DNA from: Bombyx mori
Taxonomy: Eukaryota; Arthropoda; Insecta; Lepidoptera; Bombycidae
DNA: 64,000 bases
Reading direction: 5' to 3'
Assembly (NCBI RefSeq): GCF_030269925.1
Contig: NC_085108.1
Coordinates: 4,464,001 to 4,528,000, forward strand
Shown: positions 1 through 10,290 of the stretch, piece after piece
Layout: each line of letters begins with the position of its first letter
Numbering within the stretch: position 1 is the stretch's first letter
Notes under the pieces: generated by a model
Told to the model about the DNA's origin: nothing
What the model saw: only the letters and a program-made list of their open reading frames with translations
The model's database searches: none
Position numbers and translations under genes: made by a program

Positions 1-184
1 TGTGTACTGGTTTCAATGCCTAGGTACTGAAATGTTGATTTCTCAGGTAATTAAGCTTGTAAATTTTCTGCATGAGCAACTACGACAAATCAATAAAACT
101 ATTAACCTAAGAATATATCCCACAGAAATACTTGACCAAGCCAGGTCCTTCCCCACCGCAAAGCTTTTCATGTTGAAATTGTGA
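1..184 (+). CDS. possible terminal exon of an upstream gene (partial, uncertain)
   Basis: The frame is open from the window edge to TGA near 182-184. A pyrimidine-rich acceptor 'ttgatttctcag' ends near 46; after it the frame reads VIKLVNFLHEQLRQINK and ends in KLFMLKL. Composition looks protein-like and no known repeat overlaps. I do not recognise the family, and no AATAAA follows closely. It could equally be chance. Confidence 0.22.
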   Translation, partial: VYWFQCLGTEMLISQVIKLVNFLHEQLRQINKTINLRIYPTEILDQARSFPTAKLFMLKL

Positions 185-411
185 TGAAAACATTTAATTT
201 TGGTGAATGAACAATAATATTTTTACTCTAGATGAGCAGATTATCTGTAGACCACTCGTCGATTGATCCAATTGGTTATCAGATTAGCTAAGAGTATTAC
301 AGTCCCTGCTTAGTTTTGTTTTCTAACAAAAGTTAACAAAGGTTAAATGAATGGTCTCGAGAAGATATTTTTAAATGAAAAGGTTGTTATGACCCTTAAT
401 ACTTCTAAAAT

Positions 412-450
412 TGTACTAGGATCTTCGAATTTTTCGAAGATCCTAGTACA
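412..450. repeat. perfect 18-bp hairpin
   Basis: Arms 412-429 and 433-450 are exact reverse complements around a TTT loop. The core reads ctaggatcttcgaa. It lies in single-copy-looking DNA about 0.95 kb upstream of the LHFPL2-like start. Confidence 0.85.
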
Positions 451-1384
451 TACTGTTGAACTTAAGTTGATGGTTTTTACTTGTTTAGGAACCCAGTTAA
501 AGTTCTCGTGTGTATGTAAATATTGTAGTCGTGTGATCTGCGTGCTTCTACTACAATATTTACTACAGAAAATAAATAATATTGCGCGAAACTCTTGTCA
601 AATCTGCCAGAATTCCACGATTGTTTTTGCAAGGTCTAAACTGCAAACACAAAAATGACAGTGACACATTTTAGTTAATCTAAAAGTAATTTAACAGACC
701 ACGACTGGCTGGCCCAGTAACCAGTGCCCTTGAGTGCTACCTGAGGGTCGATGTTTTTACTTCCAGATCGACTATACGTTTGTGTGTTAATACTCTCTGA
801 GTGTTATGTATTTAAATATTTATGTATTGATACATTTTTTTTTTATGTATTGATACCTAGCTTATGTTAAGAGTATGTTTATCAGTTTTTAGTTTTCCAT
901 AGAACAGTTAGTTTGGTGACAGAATGAGATTTGTGCTCGAACATTTATTTATTTAGTTTTTATTTTTACCGAAAAGCTAGTTATTTTGTTAATATCCACA
1001 ACTTAAGGCGTTGGCCTATTTTCACTATTTGGTTACCTTTTATTTCGTTTCCTTATTGATTTCATTTTATTTTTCATACATCTGTATGCCAAAGTGAGGT
1101 CTATTTGTTTAATCAAGATTCAAAATTATTAATGAGGCCCAAGGCTGGACAATAATAGTTTCCGTTTTATGCATTTTAAATGGACAAATTAAAAAAGTGG
1201 TTCAAGTGACATATGACACTTGACAGATTATTACAATAATTTGCGTTGCAACTTGCAAACGGAAACATCCGTTTACGATTTATCTGTTTATATTTGATTT
1301 GCGAGTAAAAATATTCACATATTTTTTAAAAATAAATTGTGGTTTAAATTAATAAAATTACTTTAAATTCACCCAGAACCAGCC
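451..1384. other. 5' flank of the LHFPL2-like gene
   Basis: No gene or known repeat is recognised. There is a small palindrome, aaacggaaacatccgttt, at about 1258-1275. The promoter and 5' UTR should lie here or further upstream, but I cannot point to a start site. Confidence 0.5.
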
Positions 1385-1560
1385 ATGTGCTATGTTATAG
1401 TAACGGGGCGCAGCTTAGCATGGTTATTACTAAGTTTGGTAGCTTTTATGTTTATTTTGACTGGAATAATGACGCCTAAATGGCTCTTAGGGCAGCCTGA
1501 AATTATAAATGAGAACAATGCCACAAGCTTCTACATACGAAGCGTCGGAATATATAATAG
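1385..1560 (+). CDS. LHFPL2: LHFPL2-like exon 1 (coding part)
   Basis: Encodes residues 1-58 plus two bases of codon 59. It holds the first membrane segment (LAWLLLSLVAFMFILTGIM) and the start of the first outer loop, ending in SVGIYN. The donor is AG|gtaaaa at 1561. No splice acceptor is obvious just upstream, so the ATG probably lies in the first or only 5' exon. Confidence 0.92.
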
Positions 1561-4500
1561 GTAAAATTTTAGCGACTTTGTTTCCATGGTCTTACATAAA
1601 AAAAACACATTTTTTTAAAGTCTTATATGACGATAGAATCTGCCTCTAAAACAAATGAATGTTGATATCATGGGACCTAGTACTTTTTTTAAATGTCTGA
1701 GCAATAAATTAAATTATAATTAAATTTTAACTGTAGTACAAGTGGTAGCACAACTGCCCACAGAGGTGGGATGTCTGACCTGAATGCCGAAACAGCAGCT
1801 ATACCAATACATAATAGACTTAATCTCATTCTATGAGGACAGCAACAGTAGGAATTAGAGCAGTAATAGTATTAGCAGATTTGTTTCAATGCTTGGTAAT
1901 TTAGACTTGTTTTTTTGAATGCAAATCATTATGAAATGTTCTGACATTTTGCATTCTGCATTATTAATTTAATAAAAAAAAAAAATCTGGTTTCTTGCCC
2001 ATTTTTCTCAGTGATGAAATAGTATTTTGGAATTGTCAAAAACTCACAAAGATTTAAAAGCATTAATGAAGGCTCACATTAATAAATAAAAAAACATGTC
2101 TTAAAGTATAGTATATTTTTTTATTTAGTATATACAGGGTTTTATTTGCATTAATTATTTGTATACTTGTTTCAGGTGTATCAGAATGACACATGACCAT
2201 AACAACTGTGGTTCATTCTCTTTCAACGGTCTCGCAACTGATTCTTCTGTTTACCCTGGCCCCTGGAAGGCTGCTATGTTTTTCTTGTCACTGTGTAAGA
2301 TTCTCGTATTTTTTTATAGTTTATATACTGTGGTATACAATTCGAACTATATGTGAATGAAGAGGCATCACAGGTAATATGCAAAAATGATGCACAAAAA
2401 TATAAAATTTGAATATTTAAGCCCACTGAGTTTCTCACCGGATCTTCTGAGAGGGGCCGAGATTCTGATGTGGAGGTACATTTTGTGAAGCACTGCTCTT
2501 ACTAGGGCTAGTATTAGCAAATTCTCTCAGGTTCAGCCTATGAGCTCACCTGCTCGTCTGAACGTAGCTGGAATAGCCTCTTAGGCTACCAGCAAATAGG
2601 TAGGGAAAAAATAAAAATAAATTTAATATTTATATTTTAGTGGTGTTTTTGCATTGAATTAAATAATAATTATTCTCGATTGGGATGTATACTGAAAACA
2701 TGTATTTGGTAGTGCTACTAGTGGGGCAACATCCTGTTCTACTTGTATAGAGCGTTTGAAATACATTTTTTGCCATAATCTAGATTGGTATGTCCCTTTT
2801 CCCTTTTGGAAATCTCAACCTCAAGATTTGAATGATTTCAATAAATCTTATTATAAAAATCCTTGCATTAATATCTATGATATATTAGAAATATAATAGT
2901 CCAGTAATTTTAGATCAAATTAGGTGCATATCTCGGAAAATCGATATACCCAGTATATTACCACGTAGAAACTTGTATTTTGGCATCCCAGTAACAGTTC
3001 TCAAAATTCACATATAATTGGACGGTCGCAAGTTTTAAAGTCAGGGGTCAAAGGTCACGGTCATACTATGTTGAGAAACTTTTTTTCTAATATGTTCAAG
3101 GCTGAAACTAAATCACTTATTGATAATATTTTTTTAATTTAATTATGTTTCATTTTACAGGTGCCTCAATACAATTTGCGACTGTGCTAGCAGGAATTAT
3201 GGCGTGCTGTGTACAATCTGTTTTCAAGAAAAGCGTCATATCATTAGCAGGAGCCACACAGGCTTTGGCTGGTGGGTAGACAGTGAAAAATAAAAATAAA
3301 CTAGAAAATTGTTTTTTTTATATCAAGCTGGTTTCAACAACCACACCGCTTCAGCTGATAAGTGGATAGCGATGTATAAAATATACTAATATCCCAAACC
3401 ACAAAATTTAAATTAAAACACAATGATAAGTCTCATACTACGTCTATTGATGTGATTGGCATAAAAATGCTGTTAGAATTAATAGATTTTATTGAGTGAT
3501 TTAATCATTGAATTGAGTTAAAAGCAGCTTTTATTCCATTCTGTCTACACGGTGCTTAGTGGTTACTGTTGTCTGTAGACATCAAATTGTCAATTCTGTT
3601 ACCCATCCAGAAACATGAGATCCAATTCTTAAATTATATACTGGATTACTCATAAATATTGTTTTTCTACTTAGAGGCTTATTCTATGATGTTATTCCTT
3701 CATGGTGGATCTCGTTCATAAGACTTGTCCAACATGTATAAATTCGATTAGAAAAATTTTAATCTGCCTGTGGGGTTTGAAAACGGACATAGTTGCATAG
3801 CTTGATTTAAGTATACTGGACTGGAAAAATAAAATTGTTGAACCCTTAAATGTGTTTTGAACAATATCCACAACTTACAAACATACAATGTACTATGTTT
3901 ATCTTTCTTTTAGGTTTATTTGGTGTACTGGGCCTGGTGCTCTACCCCTGGGGTTGGGGTGCAGATCGGGTAAAAAGGCTGTGTGGTGAGAATTCTGAAC
4001 CCTACATACCCGGAGATTGCTCTATAGGTCAGTATGAAATTAGTAAGCACAAAGAAAATTATTGTTTGGTAATGCAGCAATGCCTAATTGAAATACTGCA
4101 AAATGTAAATCGCACCAACAATAATTTAATTCAATTTAAAAAAATCACTACAATTTTTTCTAACTCTTCATACATATTTTGCTGAATGATGTGTATAGAA
4201 TCAAATCTGTATAAATGAGAGTTCAAGTTAGTGCAATCTCTTTGTCGCGTGAGAAGTTTTCTCACTAGTCCTACTTAGCGGTAAGCAGCGGCTTGGCTCT
4301 GCCCCTGGAATTGCTGAAGTCCATGGGCGACGATAACCACTCACCATCAGGTGCACATGCAGTATGCTCGTCTGCCTACAGGGGCAATAAAAAAAAAATA
4401 GCTTATGGAGCTACAGAAATGGCCACCGTCACTCATAGAGGTTAAGTAAGTTAAATTAAAAAAATTAACAAAATTAAACCATTTATCATCAACATAAAAA

Positions 4501-6248
4501 ATTCAAAAGTGTGCATACATGCTTGACTGTCGCTTATATAGTTACATATAATCATCAATTTCAAATATCGAACAAACAAGAATCCACCTCTCTCTCTTTC
4601 TTGTAAAGGCTTCTATTTTTTAAACATGGGGGTTTCAGAGGCTAAGCATGAGATCAGGTAATTTTTACTGGTGGTAGGGCGTCCTAGGAGCCTGCACGGT
4701 TGGGCGTCACCACGCAGCCAATAGTGCGTTTTGGTTTGAAGTCTAGGATAGCCCTTGTATTGTAAAATTGAGACTTAGAACTCAAGATGGCTGGCGGAAT
4801 TTACGCTGTTGGTGTCTATGGTCTCCGGTGACTAACACATCAGGTGAACCGTGAGGTCGTCCATCCACCTAAGGAATATAAAAGAAATCAAAGAGTTTTC
4901 TCGCTGCTTAATTCTTACTCAAGTTCGACTAGTATATAATCTATATATTAATATATAAATCCGCAGTGGTTTTTACCGATGTTCCGTTATAACTACTGAA
5001 CCATGCATCCGATTAACTTGAAACTTGGTACCCATTTAGAGAATACATGTACTTAATGGATAGGCTAATATTTATATGAGTGTTGGACTCCCTTATAATA
5101 ATGGCAATAAATAATAATGTTAATTTTAAATGCCCAGCGAAGCGGGCGAGTACGGCTACTTTTTTTTTAAGGGGTTTTATGACCTGGTAACTAAGACCTT
5201 TAAAGTCATGTCTTATTTTACTTTATATTCATATTTTTATGAAAAATGATAACATGGAGTGAAATGAAATGGGTTAGGTATTATAAAACCCCAAATGACG
5301 ATGCAGTTAAGGAAGTCATGATTAGTTCAGCTTTGTAATGTTTGTATGTCAAGCAAAGTAAGATCTACCTTGCCCTATTCAGATTTCGCATCAGGTCTCA
5401 TGTGATGGCTCCAGGGTGTGGTGAGAGGTGGGCTACTCATATTATTTATATGAAACTATTTATTATTAATTTTAAGACCACTAGTTATTAGTAATATGGT
5501 AATCCATATTACTAATAACTAGTGGTCCCGCATTTGTCGAAATCCGACTATAATTAACTGAAATTATAAGTCTGAACATTATTACGATTCTTCGATAATT
5601 ATATATTTTGCCAAGACTACACTATAGATAAATAATAATAAAGATAAACAATATTAACCTCTTCCAATTTTGACCACAGACTTTAAGCAATAACAAAAGC
5701 TTGACAGTAAATTAAGAGATATATGTGTGTGTGGGTCAAATACACGGTAGTGTGTGTAATGTTTTTTTTATTGATTTAATATATTATTAATGTACAATTT
5801 AAAAAAAAAATTATCATTCTGCAATCCTTCTCTGTATTCTCTATAAGTTTTTGAAATTTTATACTCTTCCGTCCGCACAATTTTCGTAAAAAGGGGTACA
5901 AAGTCTTTGCTTGACGTATTAATATATAGATTAATAATTAATATTTAATATTTTTTGTGTATCTTAGGAATGTGGACAAGATAGGACTATTATAACAAAT
6001 TACATTATTATTTTAGCTAAAATAATAATGTAATAAATATTTTATAATAATTATGGACGACAATATTGATAATATTAATATTTAATAATTACAAATTTTT
6101 TTCAGGTTGGGCATTGTTCGTAACAGTTACGGGAGTCGCTCAAATATTCTTGGCCTGCGCTCTCTCGAAAACAGCGGACAAAGCGGCCAATTCTGATAAA
6201 GTTCAATTTCAAATGGACGAAGGGAAACAGTTGATATGCCTCGCTTGA
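1385..6248 (+). CDS. LHFPL2: LHFPL2-like tetraspan membrane protein, five coding exons
   Basis: Coding segments are 1385-1560, 2176-2294, 3161-3271, 3914-4027 and 6106-6248, together 663 nt for 220 residues; every junction is GT..AG and keeps the frame (phases 2,1,1,1). The product is a four-pass membrane protein: hydrophobic segments at about residues 9-30, 90-116, 127-150 and 175-194. Landmarks shared with the LHFPL family, as I recall it, are the start MC-VIVT-RS, IYNRCIR at 56-62, CVQS-KKS at 115-123, AGLFGVLGLVLYPWGWG at 135-151, C159, PGDCS at 168-172, GWALF after the last junction and the tail SDKVQF..EGKQLICLA. Cysteines 60, 70, 159 and 171 lie in the predicted outer loops and may pair. 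Length is near that of vertebrate LHFPL2 (about 228). LHFPL proteins act as partners of other membrane proteins; a specific role for this one is not known to me. The ATG at 1385 matches the family start; the 5' UTR exons and promoter are not identified. Confidence 0.93.
1561..2175 (+). other. intron 1 of the LHFPL2-like gene
   Basis: AT-rich intron of 615 nt with GT..AG ends. I see no recognisable repeat in it. Confidence 0.85.
2176..2294 (+). CDS. LHFPL2: LHFPL2-like exon 2
   Basis: The acceptor 'tacttgtttcag' ends at 2175. The exon completes R59 and encodes residues 60-98, covering the first outer loop (CIRMTHDHNNCG) and the start of membrane segment 2 (WKAAMFFLSL). The donor is T|gtaaga at 2295. 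An open frame continues past this donor to 2356 but leaves family similarity there. Confidence 0.92.
2412..2605 (+). repeat. Rep-F fragment in intron 2
   Basis: Matches other Rep-F copies from 'cccactgagtttctc' through 'tagggctagtattagc' to 'ggctaccagcaaataggt'. It is diverged and lacks the upstream coding-like part. Confidence 0.75.
3161..3271 (+). CDS. LHFPL2: LHFPL2-like exon 3
   Basis: The acceptor 'tttcattttacag' ends at 3160. The exon encodes C99 to A135 plus one base, finishing membrane segment 2 (GIMACCVQS), the short inner loop with KKS, and the start of segment 3. Two donors are possible, 3272 (gtgggt) and 3276 (gtagac); only 3272 keeps the frame into exon 4, giving AGLF. Confidence 0.9.
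3914..4027 (+). CDS. LHFPL2: LHFPL2-like exon 4
   Basis: The acceptor 'ctttcttttag' ends at 3913. The exon encodes G136 to I173 plus one base: membrane segment 3 (LFGVLGLVLYPWGWG) and the second outer loop with C159 and PGDCS. The donor is G|gtcagt at 4028. The open frame runs on to 4185 inside the intron, which is chance readthrough. Confidence 0.92.
4272..4401 (+). mobile_element. LINE-J 3' tail fragment
   Basis: Shares 'gcggcttggctctgcccc' and 'aagtccatgggcgac' with the longer copy at 18356-18770, and ends in 'ggggcaataaaaaaaaaa'. Only the last 130 nt of the LINE are present, as expected from 5' truncation during target-primed insertion. Confidence 0.8.
4667..4880 (+). mobile_element. Bm1 SINE, decayed
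   Basis: Starts with 'actggtggtagggcgtcc' and follows the Bm1 order to 'cgtccatccacctaagg', with many substitutions. An old copy in intron 4. Confidence 0.75.
4940..5159 (+). mobile_element. HelB non-autonomous Helitron
   Basis: Begins TC (tctatatattaatata), contains 'cagtggtttttaccgatg' and 'ttggactcccttat', and ends near 'gcgaagcgggcgag' then 'cggctact', a mutated form of the family end CTAGT. Other copies are at 25902, 31999 and 53388. Confidence 0.7.
5165..5290 (-). repeat. Rep-G fragment
   Basis: Reverse orientation of the 3' part of Rep-G (compare 8030-8145): 'ggttttatgacctggtaac', 'catatttttatgaaaaatg', 'ggagtgaaatgaaatg'. Confidence 0.65.
5476..5527. repeat. perfect 24-bp palindrome at a Helitron tip
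   Basis: Arms 5476-5499 and 5504-5527 are exact reverse complements around TAAT. The right arm runs from host DNA across the HelA end CTAGTGGTC; the left arm repeats it inverted. Confidence 0.9.
5519..5930 (-). mobile_element. HelA (Lep1-like) Helitron
   Basis: On the minus strand it begins TCTATATATTAATACG-like and ends in a hairpin (cggatttcg variant) then CTAG. It is more diverged than the other HelA copies, so probably older. No coding capacity. Confidence 0.85.
6106..6248 (+). CDS. LHFPL2: LHFPL2-like exon 5 with stop codon
   Basis: The acceptor 'tttttttcag' ends at 6105. The exon encodes G174-A220: membrane segment 4 (GWALFVTVTGVAQIFLACAL), a polar inner tail (SDKVQF, EGKQLICLA) and TGA at 6246-6248. 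The LICL-type C-terminus matches LHFPL2 rather than other family members as far as I recall. Confidence 0.93.
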
Positions 6249-6282
6249 TTCGTGAGTGTTGCCAGCAACTGTAATTCGAAAC

Positions 6283-6288
6283 AATAAA
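6283..6288 (+). terminator. candidate poly(A) signal of the LHFPL2-like gene
   Basis: AATAAA lies 35 nt after the stop codon. Further AATAAA motifs are at 6902 and 7007. Which one is used cannot be told from sequence; a 3' UTR this short would be unusual but possible. Confidence 0.4.
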
Positions 6289-6366
6289 AAATCCAATCTA
6301 CATTTTAATGTAAAGTATTTCAAGGTATATTACATAAAAAATAGTTATGGTAAAATATATGAACGA

Positions 6367-7053
6367 TATACAGGGTGGGGTTTTAGTGGCTGTTTTCTAA
6401 ACACTATAGCGATTTTTTTGTTGTTCGTTCGTGGCCTAGCGGTATCGTGTTGGTCTTCCATGTTTGAAGGCACATATTTGAGACTTGGCTTGAATACTGT
6501 TGTACAGTACATATTATGTAACGTGTAGTAAGTTCACAAGAGCCAGCGATCGGCATATCAACAATGTATCTAAGTTAAATAGAAATTGACATTCCTCTTC
6601 ATTTTGTGTTACAAGCAAAACTGAATAGTACCTATTATTTCTTTGTGAAGAATGTATTAAATTTATTTTAAAGTGACGTAGCATTTAAGATAAGTGTTTG
6701 TACAATGACGTCACGAAACCTGTGCATCTTTTTTCGTAACGCAATTATATGGATTTATGAGATCATACCTACAAGACATTCCTGGTTGAAAATTATTTCA
6801 ATATACTATTCTTTAAAATCTAATACTATAGTACCATATGCTTTAACGTTTATTTTTAAGAAAAAATGAGAAAACTTCAACACACTGAGAAAAATTCACT
6901 AAATAAAAATTGTGTATTTGACCTCAAACGGTGGTTAAAATGTTAAAAGACATGTTCATTGTTACATCACTTTTATGCCAGTGTATTAAATTAATTTAAT
7001 GAAATTAATAAATATGACATATTATTCCAAAGCCAGGAACTACACCCTGTATA
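6367..7053. repeat. possible MITE bounded by 11-bp inverted ends
   Basis: 'tatacagggtg' at 6367-6377 and its exact complement 'caccctgtata' at 7043-7053 enclose 687 bp. Similar 'tatacaggg' ends are known on insect MITEs, but similarity beyond 11 bp is weak and no target duplication is clear. The interval may overlap the 3' UTR of the LHFPL2-like gene. Confidence 0.3.
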
Positions 7054-7737
7054 GAGAAAATTGTAAAAAAATGTTGTGACACTTAACAAAACAAGACTGA
7101 TCTAATTGAACTCCAAAACTTTTGATACATATACATATACTATTTTAAATGTCCAATTTTAATTTGACTAAATCTTTTATTGAGGATAATTTTATTACAA
7201 ATAGTATTAATTTTCTTAGTATCTCTGTGTTTTCTGAATGCGTATTATTTACTCATCATTTAAGACTAAGTATTATATATAATAATGTGAGTAAGTGATC
7301 AATTAAATATAATTGTTTAAATCACACGCGCCATGTCTTAGGTAGATGGTACCTTTCTGTCACCATAAAAATCATTTCTGATTGTCGTTACATTATCTGA
7401 TATGCGTATGGATGACACGGGCAGACAAAGGTATAATTTTTATTTTTATTCATAATTATCAATCACAGTTCACACCCATGAGTGCGTCTACGTGTTTACG
7501 CAATGCATTTTTATAATCATTACAGTAAATAGATATAAAACATATAGATTTTAATTCACGATAAATACTCAATAGTTATGTATGAACCATATGATAACTT
7601 AACTCATAGCTTTAATGATATTCTTATGTTTCTTAGATTGAAACTTTTTCTATATTTTAATTTTAAGTACTAATACAGAAAGTAAACTTTGGTAGAACTC
7701 TGCACAATTGGCAACACTTTGGGTGACGTATACTTTT
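7054..7737. other. AT-rich spacer
   Basis: I see no gene, RNA or known repeat here. Confidence 0.5.
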
Positions 7738-8145
7738 TGCTGGGACTTTTTGGCGGGAACGCGAGGAGTGAAGTTGTGTGATTTGTTTTATTTTGATTAT
7801 TTAGTGTTTCTTCAGGTTTAAATGTGTAATAATGGTTGTTTATTAACTGTTTAATATCTGTGAAAGTGCACAAATGTGGGAAAATAAAACAAAGCCGCTG
7901 GACGTAACTTTTCGGGATCCTCCAAAAAGTCCACTGAAATTTTTTTAGTAAATAACCACAATTTTACTGAGATTATATTTCATCTCATCTCATTTCATTT
8001 AATTTCATCCCAGTTGATTAATGTCTCAAATTAATCGTCTTCATTTTAATTCACTCCATTATATAATTTTTCATAAAAATATGAATATAAATTAAATTAT
8101 GACATGACTTAAAGGTCTTAGTTACCAGGTCATAAAATCCTTTAA
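7738..8145 (+). repeat. Rep-G, longest copy
   Basis: Unclassified interspersed repeat. Landmarks: 'ttttggcgggaacgcgagg', 'gaagttgtgtgatttg', 'ccgctggacgtaac', 'gggatcctccaaaaagtcc', a degenerate (tcatct/tcatttcat) stretch and 'ttagttaccaggtcataaa'. Other copies: 10711, 17806, 15923, and inverted at 5165 and 26352. In both long copies the minus strand stays open through FPPKSP, so it may derive from a coding region. Confidence 0.75.
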
Positions 8146-9098
8146 AAAATATATATACTTTTTGTTATTATGAAATGGCCAGGATTCCTCCTCTTGTCCT
8201 TTAGACAAACCTTTATTTAAACTTACTATAAACTTTGCTATATTAAAATTATTTCAATCGGATGGAAATTAAGTTAATTTAAAATTGTAATAAATTAAGA
8301 TGAAATTAAATGAAATAAAACGAGATGAGTTGAAGTCAGATAATGAAATGTGGGAATTTATACAGAAGACTTCGGAAGAGCTTATCTGATAAGCGACTTT
8401 TTTTTTTTTAACCGCACTAAGTTATTTTCTAACATGCTATAAAGTTCAAATCTAACATTATTATATAGACACAAAAATTTGCGTTTCGCAGTCACGCTGG
8501 GAAGTCCCATCTTGAGTTCAGACTTGAAGTGTTGCCAAACGCGGAAATCAAGTTTACCCAGAATCTTGCTTATTTATTGAATAACAACAAAAGTGCCATA
8601 ATTGGCTTTATTAATTAAAAAAAAGATATTTCTAATCATTCAAACGCTTTAATTTTTATTTTAATAAAAACATTTACTATTTTAATGCTTTATACTCCTA
8701 AATAGATAACTACTTTAATTAATGTTCAAGTAATTATCCTATTATTTATTAAATATATTTAACAATTAAAGTTTTTTTTTTCTTATGTGTTCTAACGAAA
8801 TTATAAGTGTGATCAGTATTATACAATTTCTTTTAATGTTTTTTTTTGGGCGATCTTATAGTAAATTTGACATATTACTTTACCGTTACATAAATGTTTG
8901 CAAGCTGTAGAGAGAACATATATACTGATGCGGGAATAAACTAGTGTACAGTAGGTACAATGCCCCCAAGTTTTCTCCCAAGACCGATAGCTCCCATGCT
9001 CCGACCGATTTCAATTTACATTGCGTGCTTAAACAAGAGCGTTTTTATTTTTGTCGAATCAAATTATTTTCAAGATCTCGTGTTAGATGTCACCAAAT
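8146..9098. other. AT-rich spacer
   Basis: Contains T-runs near 8400 and 8776. I recognise no gene or repeat. Confidence 0.5.
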
Positions 9099-9160
9099 CT
9101 CTCTTTCTCTCTCTCTCTCTCTGTCTATCTCACTCTCTCTATCTCACTCTCTATGTCTTA
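9099..9160. repeat. (CT)n microsatellite, imperfect
   Basis: Runs of tc/ct with interruptions (ctgtctatctcactctct). The Leu-Ser-rich open frames across it are artefacts of the repeat. Confidence 0.9.
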
Positions 9161-9407
9161 GTTTTCGATTAGGCACCAAATGCAATCAATGGAATTTTTT
9201 AAGTAATGATATGTAAAAGCGTTTTTTTGAAAGAGCGGCGTGGTGTAAAATCTAAATCGCCGTCATCAAAGACATTTCGGTTTTTAACGCGTTCGCGTGA
9301 GCAACGTCTTACAACGTCGTGTTTATTAAAATTATGAAACGGCGCAGCGTCATGACGGCCTCTAGATTATCATATTTATTTTGTCCGAACGTCTTTGGAC
9401 GTCTATT

Positions 9408-9760
9408 AATACGCTTTTATTAGCTTCAGACGTATGTATGTATGTTTGTAACGGAATCTTTGAACATGATTTTGAGCCGCTTCAAAACGTCGGATTAACT
9501 CTAAAAAATTATTTTATTGTAAAAAAGCGTGAAGTGCTTTTCAGGATATTATCAAAATAACTCTTCTACTCATAACTGTTCATAAAATATTTATTTATAA
9601 CTACTTATACCATGCACCCCACGCTTTTTTACAATAAAATCATTTTTTCTTACACTATTTTTAATTCAAATTTATTAAATTTTATTTTCAATTTTTTAGT
9701 TGGATTTTCTATAAAAGCGTATTTTGTTAGTTTTTTAAACTATTATTCATTTTATGGGCA
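9408..9760. mobile_element. Rep-FB foldback element, two-armed copy
   Basis: Left arm starts 'aatacgcttttattagc' at 9408. Inner inverted repeats 9511-9537 and 9614-9640 match at 25 of 27 bases and flank a spacer of 76 nt starting 'ttttcaggatattatc'. The right arm carries on to 'cgtattttgttag' and beyond. The left arm has an internal deletion of some 200 nt relative to the copy at 46634. This copy shows that the family is built as arm-spacer-inverted arm. Confidence 0.8.
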
Positions 9761-9904
9761 AATTCCTAAGGCGCATCTACTTAGCGCCGCAACAGATTCG
9801 ATTTTCATAGCGTACACCGCCGCGTTTCCTAAAAAAAATCATTATAAGATGTACGTATTACGGCGGGACGTTTTTAGACGTTGCTAAACTTTGTACGGGA
9901 AAAA

Positions 9905-10290
9905 GGTGCGCCACAGTATCTACATTCCCGATCCTGCGGAAAGAATGGAAAGCAGTCGACGTCGCCCAAAACACGTCATTTCGGATCCTCCCGATCCACT
10001 AACGGTGCTTTTAGGTACTTCAAGCAGCGGTCATCGTTCTCGTCGAACCCGTCGCATGCGACGAAGGGCTCGACGAGTAAATTAACCCTCAGACACAGCC
10101 CACTGATTTTCTCGCCGGATCTTCTCAGTGGGTCGCGTTTCCGATCCGGTGGTAGATTCTGCGAAGCACGGCTCTTGCTAGGGTTCGTGTTAGCAACGTC
10201 GTCAGGTTTGAGCCCCGAGAGCTCACCTACTAGTTAAGGTTACGCTGGAATAGCCTCTCAAGGCTACCAGCTTAGGTAGGAAAAAAAAAA
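9905..10290 (+). repeat. Rep-F, long copy with coding-like 5' part
   Basis: The first 180 nt read as an open frame ending SRRTRRMRRRARRVN and stop at 10083-10085. Then comes a UTR-like part with 'cccactgattttctcgccgg' and 'tcagtgggtcgcg' (stem-loop), 'ggttcgtgttagcaac', 'gagctcacctact' and an A-rich end at 'ggtaggaaaaaaaaaa'. This looks like the 3' end of a retroelement; I cannot name it. Confidence 0.75.

Larger units (their letters stand above)
4028..6105 (+). other. intron 4 of the LHFPL2-like gene, transposon-rich
   Basis: This 2.1-kb intron holds, in order, a LINE-J tail, a decayed Bm1, a HelB, a Rep-G fragment and a HelA with an inverted duplication at its tip. Introns 2 (2295-3160) and 3 (3272-3913) carry only one Rep-F fragment between them. 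Confidence 0.85.

Noticed and set aside
3850..4185. 111-codon frame as a single-exon gene
   Set aside because: Only 3914-4027 is real (exon 4); both ends are intronic readthrough around good splice sites.
6420..6500. tRNA-like 'cgtggcctagcggtatcg' after the LHFPL2-like gene
   Set aside because: It resembles an A box, but no B box or cloverleaf follows.
8944..9216. Leu-Ser-rich frames
   Set aside because: Produced by the (CT)n microsatellite; no domain or codon signal.
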